Shown: piece after piece, positions 21,001-35,800 of the stretch
Position numbering within the stretch: position 1 is the first letter of the stretch
Layout of the letters: each line of letters opens with the position of its first letter
Origin: Dryocosmus kuriphilus
Taxonomy: Eukaryota; Arthropoda; Insecta; Hymenoptera; Cynipidae
DNA: 64,000 nucleotides
Reading direction: 5' to 3'
Assembly: GCA_038277395.1 (NCBI GenBank)
Contig: CM076190.1
Location: 247,361,256-247,425,255, forward strand
Program-made: the position numbers and the translations under genes
Notes under the pieces: model-generated
Databases searched by the model: none
Told to the model about the DNA's origin: nothing
Seen by the model: the letters and a program-made list of their open reading frames with translations, nothing else

Positions 21001-24000
21001 AATCGCAATTTTTTTTAATTTTTAATTTTCCAGGATATACTATGAAAGACTACAATTAGTTTTTACAAATCGCAAATTTTGGTTTAAAAAAAAATTGATT
21101 AGGTACCTTTCTAGGAAATACTATAAAAAATTACAATTAGCTTTTAAAAATTGATCACTTTCGTTATCTTTAAGAAAATTATGTAATTTCATAGGAAATA
21201 CTATGAAAAGCTACAATTAGCTCTTGTAAATCGCAAATTATACTTACTTTTTTTAGAAGTTTGTAATTTTCTATAAAAGACTATGAAAAAGTACGCCTAA
21301 CTTCTGCAAATCGCCGATTTCTTTATTATTTTTTTCGAAAATTTTGTAACTTTTTTGGAAAAATTTTTTTAAAAACTACAATTAGCTTTTGTAAATCGCA
21401 AATTATGGTTACTTTTTAAATAAGTTTTTCATTTTCTATAAAAGACTATGAGAAACTACTATTAGCTTTTGGAAATAAACAATAATCTTAATTTTTTTTC
21501 AAAAATTGATAATTTTCTTATAAATACTGTGAAGAACGACAATTAGCTATTGCAATCGCACTTTGTTACTTTTTTTATAAGCTTGTAATGTTCTACCAAA
21601 AACTATGAAAAACTACAATTAGCTCTTGTGCATCGCAAATTATCCTTACTTTTTTTAGAAGCTTTTAATTTTCTATAAAAGACTATGAAAAACTACAAAT
21701 AACTTTTGCAAAATCGCCGATTTTCTTTATTTTTTTTTCGAAAATTTTGTAATTTTTTTGGAAATATTTTTTAAAAACTACAATTAGCTTTTGTAAATCG
21801 CAAATTACCGTTAATTTTTTTAGAAGTTTCTAATTTTCTACAAAAGGCTGTGAAAAACTATGATTATCCTTTGAAAATCCCAAACCTTCGCTTTTTGCTT
21901 AAATTGTAACTTTCTAGGAAATATCCTGAAAAACTATAATTAGCTTCTGCAATTCACAAATCATCGCTTTCTTTTTTAATTCGCAACTTTCTAGGATGTA
22001 TTATGAAAAACCACAATTAGCTTTTGCCAATCGCAATTTTTTTTAATTTGTAATTTTCCAGGATATACTATGAAAGACTACAATTAGTTTTTACAAATCG
22101 CAAATTTTGGTTTAAAAAAAAATTGATTAGGTACCTTCTAGGAAATACTATAAAAAATTACAATTAGCTTTTAAAAATTGATCACTTTCGTTATCTTTAA
22201 GAAAATTATGTAATTTCATAGGAAATACTATGAAAAGCTACAATTAGCTCTTGTAAATCGCAAATTATCCTTACTTTTTTTAGAAGTTTGAAATTTTCTA
22301 TAAAAGACTATGAAAAAGTACACCTAACTTCTGCAAATCGCCGATTTCTTTATTATTTTTTTCGAAAATTTTGTAATTTTTTTGGAAAAATTTTATAAAA
22401 ACTACAATTAGCTTTTGTAAATCGCAAATTATGGTTACTTTTTAAATAAGTTTTTCATTTTCTATAAAAGACTATGAGAAACTACAATTACCTTTTGGAA
22501 ATAAACAATAATCTTAATTTTTTTTCAAAAATTGATAATTTTCTTATAAATATTGTGAAGAACGACAATTAGCTATTGCAATCGCACTTTGTTACTTTTT
22601 TTATAAGCTTGTAATGTTCTACCAAAAACTATGAAAAACTACAATTAGCTCTTGTACATCGCAAATTATCCTTACTTTTTTTAGAAGTTTGTAATTTTCT
22701 ATAAAAGACTATGAAAAACTACAAATAACTTTTGCAAATCGCCGATTTTCTTTATTTTTTTTTTCGAAAATTTTGTAATTTTTTTGGAAATATTTTTTAA
22801 AAACTACAATTAGCTTTTGTAAATCACAAATTACCGTTAATTTTTTTAGAAGTTTCTAATTTTCTACAAAAGGCTGTGAAAAACTATGATTAGCTTTTGA
22901 AAATCCCAAACCTTCGCTTTTTGCTTAAATTGTAACTTTCTAGGAAATATTCTGAAAAACTATAATTAGCTTTTGCAATTCACAAATCATCGCTTTCTTT
23001 TTTAATTCGCAACTTTCTAGGGTGTATTATGAAAAACCACAATTAGCTTTTGCAAATCGCAGTTTTTTTTAATCTGTAATTTTCCAGGATATACTATGAA
23101 AGACTACAATTAATTTTTCCAAAACGCAAATTTTTGTATAAAAAAAAATTGATTAGGTACCTTCTAGGAAATACTATGAAAAATTACAATTAGCTTTTAA
23201 AAATTGATCACTTTCGTTATCTTTAAGAAAAGTATGTAATTTCATAGGAAATACTATGAAAAGCTACAATTAGCTCTTGTAAATCGCAAATTATCCTTAC
23301 TTTTTTTAGAAGTTTGTAATTTTCTATAAAAGACTATGAAAAAGTACACCTAACTTCTGCAAATCGCCGATTTCTTTATTACTTTTTTCGAAAATTTTGT
23401 AATTTTTTTGCAAATATTTTTTAAAAACTACAATTAGCTTTTGTAAATCGCAAATTATGGTTACTTTTTTAATAAGTTCTTCATTTTCTATAAAAGACTA
23501 TGAGAAACTACTATTAGCTTTTGCAAATAAACAATAATCTTTATTTTTTTTTCAAAAATTGATAATTTTCTTATAAATATTGTGAAGAACGACAATTAGC
23601 TGTTGCAATCGCAATTTGTTACTTTTTTATAAGCTTGTAATGTTCTACCAAAAACTATGAAAAACTACAATTAGCTCTTGAGAATCGCAAATTATTGTTA
23701 CCTTTTTTAGAAGTTTGTAATTTTCTATAAAAGACTATGAAAAACTACAAATAACTTTTACAAATCGACGATTTTCTTTATTTTTTTTTGGAAAATTTTG
23801 TAATTTTTTTGGAAATATTTTTTAAAGACTACAATTAGCTTTTGTAAATCACAAATTACCGTTAATTTTTTTAGAAGTTTCTAATTTTCTACAAAAGGCT
23901 GTGAAAAACTATGATTATCCTTTGAAAATCCCAAACCTTCGCTTTTTGCTTAAATTGTAACTTTCTAGGAAATATCCTGAAAAACTATAATTAGCTTCTG

Positions 24001-27000
24001 CAATTCACAAATCATCGCTTTCTTTTTTAATTCGCAACTTTCTAGGATGTATTATGAAAAACCACAATTAGCTTTTGCCAATCGCAATTTTTTTTAATTT
24101 GTAATTTCCAGGATATACTATGAAAGACTACAATTAGTTTTTACAAATCGCAAATTTTGGTTTAAAAAAAAAATTGATTAGGTACCTTCTAGGAAATACT
24201 ATAAAAAATTACAATTAGCTTTTAAAAATTGATCACTTTCGTTATCTTTAAGAAAATTATGTAATTTCATAGGAAATACTATGAAAAGCTACAATTAGCT
24301 CTTGTAAATCGCAAATTATCCTTACTTTTTTTAGAAGCTTGAAATTTTCTATAAAAGACTATGAAAAAGTACACCTAACTTCTGCAAATCGCCGATTTCT
24401 TTATTATTTTTTTCGAAAATTTTGTAATTTTTTTGGAAAAATTTTATAAAAACTACAATTAGCTTTTGTAAATCGCAAATTATGGTTACTTTTTAAATAA
24501 GTTTTTCATTTTCTATAAAAGACTATGAGAAACTACTATTACCTTTTGGAAATAAACAATAATCTTAATTTTTTTTTCAAAAATTGATAATTTTCTTATA
24601 AATATTGTGAAGAAGAACGACAATTAGCTATTGCAATCGCACTTTGTTACTTTTTTTATAACCTTGTAATGTTCTACCAAAAACTATGAAAAGCTACAAT
24701 TAGCTCTTGTAAATCGCAAATTATCCTTACTTTTTTTAGAAGTTTGAAATTTTCTATAAAAGACTATGAAAAAGTACACCTAACTTCTGCAAATCGCCGA
24801 TTTCTTTATTATTTTTTTCGAAAATTTTGTAATTTTTTTGGAAAAATTTTTTTTAAAAACTACAATTAGCTTTTGTAAATCGCAAATTACCGTTAATTTT
24901 TTTAGAAGTTTCTAATTTTCTACAAAAGGCTGTGAAAAACTATGATTAGCTTTTGAAAATCCCAAATCTTCGCTTTTTGCTTAAATTGTAACTTTCTAGG
25001 AAATATTCTGAAAAACTATAATTAGCTTTTGCAATTCACAAATCATCGCTTTCTTTTTTAATTCGCAACTTTCTAGGATGTATTATGAAAAACCACAATT
25101 AGCTTTTGCCAATCGCAATTTTTTTTAATTTGTAATTTTCCAGGATATACTATGAAAGACTACAATTAGTTTTTACAAATCGCAAATTTTGGTTTAAAAA
25201 AAAAATTGATTAGGTACCGTCTAGGAAATACTATAAAAAATTACAATTAGCTTTTAAAAATTGATCACTTTCGTTATCTTTAAGAAAATTATGTAATTTC
25301 ATAGGAAATACTATGAAAAGCTACAATTAGCTCTTGTAAATCGCAAATTATCCTTACTTTTTTTAGAAGTTTGAAATTTTCTATAAAAGACTATGAAAAA
25401 GTACACCTAACTTCTGCAAATCGCCGATTTCTTTATTATTTTTTTCGAAAATTTTGTAATTTTTTTGGAAAAATTTTTTAAAAACTACAATTAGCTTTTG
25501 TAAATCGCAAATTATGGTTACTTTTTAAATAAGTTTTTCATTTTCTATAAAAGACTATGAGAAACTACTATTACCTTTTGGAAATAAACAATAATCTTAA
25601 TTTTTTTTCAAAAAATTGATAATTTTCTTATAAATATTGTGAAGAACGACAATTAGCTATTGCAATCGCACTTTGTTACTTTTTTTATAACCTTGTAATG
25701 TTCTACCAAAAACTATGAAAAACTACAATTAGCTCTTGTACATCGCAAATTATCCTTACTTTTTTTAGAAGTTTGTAATTTTCTATAAAAGACTATGAAA
25801 AACTACAAATAACTTTTGCAAATCGCCGATTTTCTTTATTTTTTTTTCGAAAATTTTGTAATTTTTTTGGAAATTTTTTTTTAAAACTACAATTAGCTTT
25901 TGTAAATCACAAATCACCGTTAATTTTTTTAGAAGTTTCTAATTTTCTACAAAAGGCTGTGAAAAACTATGATTAGCTTTTGAAAATCCCAAACCTTCGC
26001 TTTTTGCTTAAATTGTAACTTTCTAGGAAATATTCTGAAAAACTATAATTAGCTTTTGCAATTCACAAATCATCACTTTCTTTTTTAATTCGCAACTTTC
26101 TAGGGTGTATTATGAAAAACCACAATTAGCTTTTGCAAATCGCAATTTTTTTTAATTTGTAATTATCCAGGATATACTATGAAAGAATACAATTAATTTT
26201 TCCAAAACGCAAATTTTTGTTTAAAAAAAAATTGATTAGGTACCTTCTAGGAAATACTATGAAAAATTACAATTAGCTTTTAAAAATTGATCACTTTCTT
26301 TATCTTTAAGAAAAGTATGTAATTTCATAGGAAATACTATGAAAAGCTACAATTAGCTCTTGTAAATCGCAAATTATCCTTACTTTTTTTAGAAGTTTGT
26401 AATTTTCTATAAAAGACTATGAAAAAGTACACCTAACTTCTGCAAATCGCCGATTTCTTTATTACTTTTTTCGAAAATTTTGTAATTTTTTTGCAAATAT
26501 TTTTTAAAAACTACAATTAGCTTTTGTAAATCGCAAATTATGGTTACTTTTTTAATAAGTTTTTCATTTTCTATAAAAGACTATGAGAAACTACTATTAG
26601 CTTTTGCAAATAAACAATAATCTTTATTTTTTTTTTTTCAAAAATTGATAATTTTCTTATAAATATTGTGAAGAACGACAACTAGCTATTGCAATCGCAC
26701 TTTGTTACTTTTTTTATAAGCTTGTAATGTTCTACCAAAAACTATGAAAAACTACAATTAGCTCTTGTACATCGCAAATTATCCTTACTTTTTTTAGAAG
26801 TTTGTAATTTTCTATAAAAGACTATGAAAAACTACAAATAACTTTTGCAAATCGCCGATTTTCTTTATTTTTTTTTCGAAAATTTTGTAATTTTTTTGGA
26901 AATATTTTTTAAAAACTACAATTAGCTTTTGTAAATCACAAATTACCGTTAATTTTTTTAGAAGTTTCTAATTTTCTACAAAAGGCTGTGAAAAACTATG

Positions 27001-28029
27001 ATTAGCTTTCGAAAATCCCAAACCTTCGCTTTTTGCTTAAATTGTAACTTTCTAGGAAATATTCTGAAAAACTATAATTAGCTTTTGCAATTCACAAATC
27101 ATCGCTTTCTTTTTTAATTCGCAACTTTCTAGGGTGTATTATGAAAAACCACAATTAGCTTTTGCAAATCGCAATTTTTTTTTTAATCTGTAATTTTCCA
27201 GGATATACTATGAAAGACTACAATTCATTTTTCCAAAACGCAAATTTTTGTTTAAAAAAAAATTGATTAGGTACCTTCTAGGAAATACTATGAAAAATTA
27301 CAATTAGCTTTTAAAAATTGATCACTTTCGTTATCTTTAAGAAAAGTATGTAATTTCATAGGAAATACTATGAAAAGCTACAATTAGCTCTTGTAAATCG
27401 CAAATTATCCTTACTTTTTTTAGAAGTTTGTAATTTTCTATAAAAGACTATGAAAAAGTACACCTAACTTCTGCAAATCGCCGATTTCTTTATTACTTTT
27501 TTCGAAAATTTTGTAATTTTTTTGCAAATATTTTTTAAAAACTACAATTAGCTTTTGTAAATCGCAAATTATGGTTACTTTTTACATAAGTTTTTCATTT
27601 TCTATAAAAGACTATGAGAAACTACTATTAGCTTTTGCAAATTAACAATAATCTTAATTTTTTTTCAAAAATTGATAATTTTCTTATAAATATTGTGAAG
27701 AACGACAATTAGCTATTGCAATCGCACTTTGTTACTTTTTTTATAAGATTGTAATGTTCTACCAAAAACTATGAAAAACTACAATTAGCTCTTGTACATC
27801 GCAAATTATCCTTACTTTTTTTTAGACGTTTGTAATTTTCTATAAAAGACTATGAAAAACTACAAATAACTTTTGCAAATCGCCGATTTTCTTTATTTTT
27901 TTTTTCCAAAATTTTGTAATTTTTTTTGGAAATATTTTTTAAAAACTACAATTAGCTTTTGTAAATCACAAATTACCGTTAATTTTTTTAGAAGTTTCTA
28001 ATTTTCTACAAAAGGCTGTGAAAAACTAT

Positions 28030-28072
28030 GATTAGCTATGATTAGAACTATGATTAGAACTATGATTAGGAA
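28030..28072 (+). repeat. Local CTATGATTAG(AA) expansion in the satellite
   Basis: The motif CTATGATTAG repeats four times with AA spacers and replaces part of two monomers. The same derived structure occurs at about 32123, 39111 and 41788, so it arose once and was copied with its unit. Units carrying it are about 1012 bp long when otherwise intact. Confidence 0.8.
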
Positions 28073-31000
28073 ATATTCTGAAAAACCATAATTAGCTTTT
28101 GCAATTCACAAATCTTCGCTTTTTTTTTTAATTCGCAACTTTCTAGGATGTATTATGAAAAACCACAAGTAGCTTTTTCAAATCGCAATTTTTTTTAATT
28201 TGTAATTTTCCAGGATATACTATGAAAGACTACAATTAGTTTTTACAAATCGCAAATTTTGTTTTAAAAAAAAATTGATTAGGTACCTTCTAGGAAATAC
28301 TATAAAAAAATACAATTAGCTTTTAAAAATTGATCACTTTCGTTATCTTTAAGAAAATTATGTAATTTCATAGGAAATACTATGAAAAGCTACAATTAGC
28401 TCTTGTAAATCGCAAATTATCCTTACTTTTTTTTAGAAGTTTGAAATTTTCTATAAAAGACTATGAAAAAGTACACCTAACTTCTGCAAATCGCCGATTT
28501 CTTTATTATTTTTTTCGAAAATTTTGTAATTTTTTTGGAAAAATTTTTTAAAAAAAACTACAATTAGCTTTTGTAAATCGCAAATTATGGTTACTTTTTA
28601 AATAAGTTTTTCATTTTCTATATAAAAGACTATGAGAAACTACTATTACCTTTTGGAAATAAACAATAATCTTAATTTTTTTTCAAAAATTGATAATTTT
28701 CTTATAAATATTGTGAAGAACGACAATTAGCTATTGCAATCGCACTTTGTTACTTTTTTTATAAGCTTGTAATGTTCTACCAAAAACTATGAAAAACTAC
28801 AATTAGCTCTTGTACATCGCAAATTATTCTTACTTTTTTTAGAAGTTTGTAATTTTCTATAAAAGACTATGAAAAACTACAAATAACTTTTGCAAATCGC
28901 CGATTTTCTTTATTTTTTCTTCGAAAATTTTGTAATTTTTTTGGAAATATTTTTTAAAAACTGCAATTAGCTTTTGTAAATCACAAATTACCGTTAATTT
29001 TTTTAGAAGTTTCTAATTTTCTACAAAAGGCTGTGAAAAACTATGATTATCCTTTGAAAATCCCAAACCTTCGCTTTTTGCTTAAATTGTAACTTTCTAG
29101 GAAATATTCTGAAAAACTATAATTAGCTTTTGCAATTCACAAATCATCACTTTCTTTTTTAATTCGCAACTTTCTAGGGTGTATTATGAAAAACCACAAT
29201 TAGCTTTTGCAAATCGCAATTTTTTTTAATTTGTAATTTTCCAGGATATACTATGAAAGACTACAATTAATTTTTCCAAAACGCAAATTTTTGTTTAAAA
29301 AAAAATTGATTAGGTACCTTCTAGGAAATACTATGAAAAATTACAATTAGCTTTTAAAAATTGATCACTTTCGTTATCTTTAAGAAAAGTATGTAATTTC
29401 ATAGGAAATATTATGAAAAGCTACAATTAGATCTTGTAAATCGCAAATTATCCTTACTTTTTTTAGAAGTTTGTAATTTTCTATAAAAGACTATGAAAAA
29501 GTACACCTAACTTCTGCAAATCGCCGATTTCTTTATTACTTTTTTCGAAAATTTTGTAATTTTTTTGCAAATATTTTTTAAAAACTACAATTAGCTTTTG
29601 TAAATCGCAAATTATGGTTACTTTTTTAATAAGTTTTTCATTTTCTATAAAAGACTATGAGAAACTACTATTAGCTTTTGCAAATAAACAATAATCTTTA
29701 TTTTTTTTCAAAAATTGATAATTTTCTTATAAATATTGTGAAGAACGACAATTAGCTGTTGCAATCGCAATTTGTTACTTTTTTTATAAGCTTGTAATGT
29801 TCTACCAAAAACTATGAAAAACTACAATTAGCTCTTGAGAATCGCAAATCATTGTTACCTTTTTTAGAAGTTTGTAATTTTCTATAAAAGATTATGAAAA
29901 AACTACAAATAACTTTTACAAATCGACGATTTTCTTTATTTTTTTTTTGGAAAATTTTGTAATTTTTTTGGAAATATTTTTTAAAAACTACAATTAGCTT
30001 TTGTAAATCACAAATTACCGTTAATTTTTTTAGAAGTTTCTAATTTTCTACAAAAGGCTGTGAAAAACTATGATTATCCTTTGAAAATCCCAAACCTTCG
30101 CTTTTTGCTTAAATTGTAACTTTCTAGGAAATATCCTGAAAAACTATAATTAGCTTCTGCAATTCACAAATCATCGCTTTCTTTTTTAATTCGCAACTTT
30201 CTAGGATGTATTATGAAAAACCACAATTACTTTTGCCAATCGCAATTTTTTTTAATTTGTAATTTTCCAGGATATACTATGAAAGACTACAATTAGTTTT
30301 TACAAATCGCAAATTTTGGTTTAAAAAAAAAATTGATTAGGTACCTTCTAGGAAATACTATAAAAAATTACAATTAGCTTTTAAAAATTGATCACTTTCG
30401 TTATCTTTAAAAAAGATGTGTAATTTCATAGGAAATACTATGAAAAGCTACAATTAGCTCTTGTAAATCGCAAATTATCCTTACTTTTTTTAGAAGTTTG
30501 AAATTTTCTATAAAAGACTATGAAAAAGTACACCTAACTTCTGCAAATCGCCGATTTCTTTATTATTTTTTTCGAAAATTTTGTAATTTTTTTGGAAAAA
30601 TTTTATAAAAACTACAATTAGCTTTTGTAAATCGCAAATTATGGTTTTTTTTTTAAATTTTTTTTCATTTTCTATAAAAGACTATGAGAAACTACTATTA
30701 CCTTTTGGAAATAAACAATAATCTTAATTTTTTTTTCAAAAATTGATAATTTTCTTATAAATATTGTGAAGAACGACAATTAGCTATTGCAATCGCACTT
30801 TGTTACTTTTTTTTTATAAGCTTGTAATGTTCTACCAAAAACTATGAAAAACTACAATTAGCTCTTGTACATCGCAAATTATCCTTACTTTTTTTAGAAG
30901 TTTGTAATTTTCTATAAAAGACTATGAAAAACTACAAATAACTTTTGCAAATCGCCGATTTTCTTTATTTTTTTTTCGAAAATTTTGTAATTTTTTTGGA

Positions 31001-32209
31001 AATATTTTTTAAAAACTACAATTAGCTTTTGTAAATCACAAATTACCGTTAATTTTTTTAGAAGTTTCTAATTTTCTACAAAAGGCTGTGAAAAACTATG
31101 ATTAGCTTTTGAAAATCCCAAACCTTCGCTTTTTGCTTAAATTGTAACTTTCTAGGAAATATTCTGAAAAACTATAATTAGCTTTTGCAATTCACAAATC
31201 ATCGCTTTCTTTTTTAATTCGCAACTTTCTAGGGTGTATTATGAAAAACCACAATTAGCTTTTGCAAATCGCAGTTTTTTTTAATCTGTAATTTTCCAGG
31301 ATATACTATGAAAGACTACAATTAATTTTTCCAAAACGCAAATTTTTGTTTAAAAAAAAATTGATTAGGTACCTTCTAGGAAATACTATGAAAAATTACA
31401 ATTAGCTTTTAAAAATTGATCACTTTCGTTATCTTTAAGAAAAGTATGTAATTTCATAGGAAATACTATGAAAAGCTACAATTAGCTCTTGTAAATCGCA
31501 AATTATCCTTACTTTTTTTAGAAGTTTGTAATTTTCTATAAAAGACTATGAAAAAGTACACCTAACGTCTGCAAATCGCCGATTTCTTTATTACTTTTTT
31601 CGAAAATTTTGTAATTTTTTTGCACATATTTTTTAAAAACTACAATTAGCTTTTGTAAATCGCAAATTATGGTTACTTTTTACATAAGTTTTTCATTTTC
31701 TATAAAAGACTATGAGAAACTACTATTAGCTTTTGCAAATAAACAATAATCTTAATTTTTTTTCAAAAATTGATAATTTTCTTATAAATATTGTGAAGAA
31801 CGACAATTAGCTATTGCAATCGCACTTTGTTACTTTTTTTATAAGATTGTAATGTTCTACCAAAAACTATGAAAAACTACAATTAGCTCTTGTACATCGC
31901 AAATTATCCTTACTTTTTTTTAGACGTTTGTAATTTTCTATAAAAGACTATGAAAAACTACAAATCACTTTTGCAAATCGCCGATTTTCTTTATTTTTTT
32001 TTCGAAAATTTTGTAATTTTTTTGGAAATATTTTTTAAAAACTACAATTAGCTTTTGTAAATCACAAATTACCGTTAATTTTTTTAGAAGTTTCTAATTT
32101 TCTACAAAAGGCTGTGAAAAACTATGATTAGCTATGATTAGAACTATGATTAGAACTATGATTAGGAAATATTCTGAAAAACCATAATTAGCTTTTGCAA
32201 TTCACAAAT

Positions 32210-32830
32210 CTTCGCTTTTTTTTTAATTCGCAACCTTCTAATATTCTGAAAAACCATAATTAGCTTTTGCAATTCACAAATCTTCGCAAATTTTGTTTTT
32301 TTTTTTTATTCGCAACCTTCTAGGATGTATTATGTAAAAAAACCACAAGTAGCTTTTTCAAATCGCAATTTTTTTTTAATTTGTGAAAAATTTTTTCCAG
32401 GATATTACTATGAAAGACTACAATTATGATTTTTTACAAATCGCAAATTTTGTTTTAAAAAAAAATTGATTAGGTACCTTCTAGGAAATACTATACTAAA
32501 AAATACAATTAGCTTTTAAAAAATTGATCACTTTCGTTATCTTTAAGAAAATTATGTAATTTCATAGGAAAATACTATGAAAAGCTACAATTAGCTCTTG
32601 TAAATCGCAAATTATCCTTACTTTTTTTAGAAGTTTGAAATTTTCTATAAAAGACTATGAAAAAGTACACCTAACTTCTGTTACTACCAAAAACTATGAA
32701 AAACAAATCGCCGATCGTTTTTTTTTTTTTTTTCGAAAATTTTGTAAGTTTGTTTTTTTGAAAAAAAAATTTTTCTTATTTTTTTTTTCGAAAATTTTGT
32801 AATTTTTTTGGAAAAAAACTACAATTAGCT
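32210..32830 (+). repeat. Irregular satellite segment (possible assembly or consensus error)
   Basis: Monomers here contain short duplicated pieces, swollen T and A runs, and insertions such as ACTACCAAAAACTATGAAAA in an unusual place. Neighbouring units are clean. The surrounding unit spacing (1104 then 698 bp) is also off. It may be true local rearrangement or an error in collapsing long reads. Confidence 0.55.
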
Positions 32831-35800
32831 TTTGTAAATCACAAATTACCGTTAATTTTTTTAGAAGTTTCTAATTTTCTACAAAAGGCTGTGAAAAACT
32901 ATGATTAGCTTTTGAAAATCCCAAATCTTCGCTTTTTGCTTAAATTGTAACTTTCTAGGAAATATTCTGAAAAACTATAATTAGCTTTTGCAATTCACAA
33001 ATCATCGCTTTCTTTTTTAATTCGCAACTTTCTAGGATGTATTATGAAAAACCACAATTAGCTTTTGCCAATCGCAATTTTTTTTAATTTGTAATTTTCC
33101 AGGATATACTATGAAAGACTACAATTAGTTTTTCCAAAACGCAAATTTTTGTTTAAAAAAAAATTGATTAGGTACCTTCTAGGAAATACTATAAAAAATT
33201 ACAATTAGCTTTTAAAAATTGATCACTTTCGTTATCTTTAAGAAAAGTATGTAATTTCATAGGAAATACTATGAAAAGCTACAATTAGCTCTTGTAAATC
33301 GCAAATTATCCTTACTTTTTTTAGAAGTTTGTAATTTTCTATAAAAGACTATGAAAAAGTACACCTAACTTCTGCAAATCGCCGATTTCTTTATTATTTT
33401 GTAATTTTTTTTTTTTCGAAAATTTTGTAATTTTTTTGCAAAAATTTTTTAAAAACTACAATTAGCTTTTGTAAATCGCAAATTATGGTTACTTTTTTAA
33501 ATAAGTTTTTCATTTTCTATAAAAGACTATGAGAAACTACTATTACCTTTTGCAAATAAACAATAATCTTAATTTTTTTTCAAAAATTGATAATTTTCTT
33601 ATAAATATTGTGAAGAACGACAATTAGCTAATTGCAATCGCAATTTGTTACTTTTTTTATAAGCTTGTAATGTTCTACCAAAAACTATGAAAAACTACAA
33701 TTAGCTCTTGTACATCGCAAATTATCCTTACTTTTTTTAGAAGTTTGTAATTTTCTATAAAAGACTCATTTCTATAAAAAAAGAAACTGTGAAAAACTAC
33801 AAATAACTTTTGCAAATCGACGATTTTCTTTATTTTTTTTTCGAAAATTTTGTAATTTTTTTGGAAATTTTTTTTAAAACTACAATTAGCTTTTGTAAAT
33901 CACAAATTACCGTTAATTTTTTTAGAAGTTTCTAATTTTCTACAAAAGGCTGTGAAAAACTATGATTAGCTTTCGAAAATCCCAAACCTTCGCTTTTTGC
34001 TTAAATTGTAACTTTCTAGGAAATATTCTGAAAAACTATAATTAGCTTTTGCAATTCACAAATCATCGCTTTCTTTTTTAATTCGCAACTTTCTAGGGTG
34101 TATTATGAAAAAACCACAATTAGCTTTTGCAAATCGCAGTTTTTTTTAATCTGTAATTTTCCAGGATATACTATGAAAGACTACAATTAATTTTTCCAAA
34201 ACGCAAATTTTTGTTTAAAAAAAAATTGATTAGGTACCTTCTAGGAAATACTATGAAAAATTACAATTAGCTTTTAAAAATTGATCACTTTCGTTTTCGT
34301 TATCTTTAAGAAAAGTATGTAATTTCATAGGAAATACTATGAAAAGCTACAATTAGCTCTTGTAAATCGCAAATTATCCTTACTTTTTTTAGAAGTTTGT
34401 AATTTTCTATAAAAGACTATGAAAAAGTACACCTAACTTCTGCAAATCGCCGATTTCTTTATTACTTTTTTCGAAAATTTTGTAATTTTTTTGCAAATAT
34501 TTTTTAAAAACTACAATTAGCTTTTGTAAATCGCAAATTATGGTTACTTTTTACATAAGTTTTTCATTTTCTATAAAAGACTATGAGAAACTACTATTAG
34601 CTTTTGCAAATAAACAATAATCTTAATTTTTTTTCAAAAATTGATAATTTTCTTATAAATATTGTGAAGAACGACAATTAGCTATTGCAATCGCACTTTG
34701 TTACTTTTTTTATAAGCTTGTAATGTTCTACCAAAAACTATGAAAAACTACAATTAGCTCTTGTACATCGCAAATTATTCTTACTTTTTTTAGAAGTTTG
34801 TAATTTTCTATAAAAGACTATGAAAAACTACAAATAACTTTTGCAAATCGCCGATTTTCTTTATTTTTTCTTCGAAAATTTTGTAATTTTTTTGGAAATA
34901 TTTTTTAAAAACTACAATTAGCTTTTGTAAATCACAAATTACCGTTAATTTTTTTAGAAGTTTCTAATTTTCTACAAAAGGCTGTGAAAAACTATGATTA
35001 GCTTTTGAAAATCCCAAACCTTCGCTTTTTGCTTAAATTGTAACTTTCTAGGAAATATTCTGAAAAACTATAATTAGCTTTTGCAATTCACAAATCATCA
35101 CTTTCTTTTTTAATTCGCAACTTTCTAGGGTGTATTATGAAAAACCACAATTAGCTTTTGCAAATCGCAATTTTTTTTAATTTGTAATTTTCCAGGATAT
35201 ACTATGAAAGACTACAATTAATTTTTCCAAAACGCAAATTTTTGTTTAAAAAAAAATTGATTAGGTACCTTCTAGGAAATACTATGAAAAATTACAATTA
35301 GCTTTTAAAAATTGATCACTTTCGTTATCTTTAAGAAAAGTATGTAATTTCATAGGAAATATTATGAAAAGCTACAATTAGATCTTGTAAATCGCAAATT
35401 ATCCTTACTTTTTTTAGAAGTTTGTAATTTTCTATAAAAGACTATGAAAAAGTACACCTAACTTCTGCAAATCGCCGATTTCTTTATTACTTTTTTCGAA
35501 AATTTTGTAATTTTTTTGCAAATATTTTTTAAAAACTACAATCAGCTTTTGTAAATCGCAAATTATGGTTACTTTTTTAATAAGTTTTTCATTTTCTATA
35601 AAAGACTATGAGAAACTACTATTAGCTTTTGCAAATAAACAATAATCTTTATTTTTTTTCAAAAATTGATAATTTTCTTATAAATATTGTGAAGAACGAC
35701 AATTAGCTGTTGCAATCGCAATTTCTTACTTTTTTTTATAAGCTTGTAATGTTCTACCAAAAACTATGAAAAACTACAATTAGCTCTTGAGAATCGCAAA

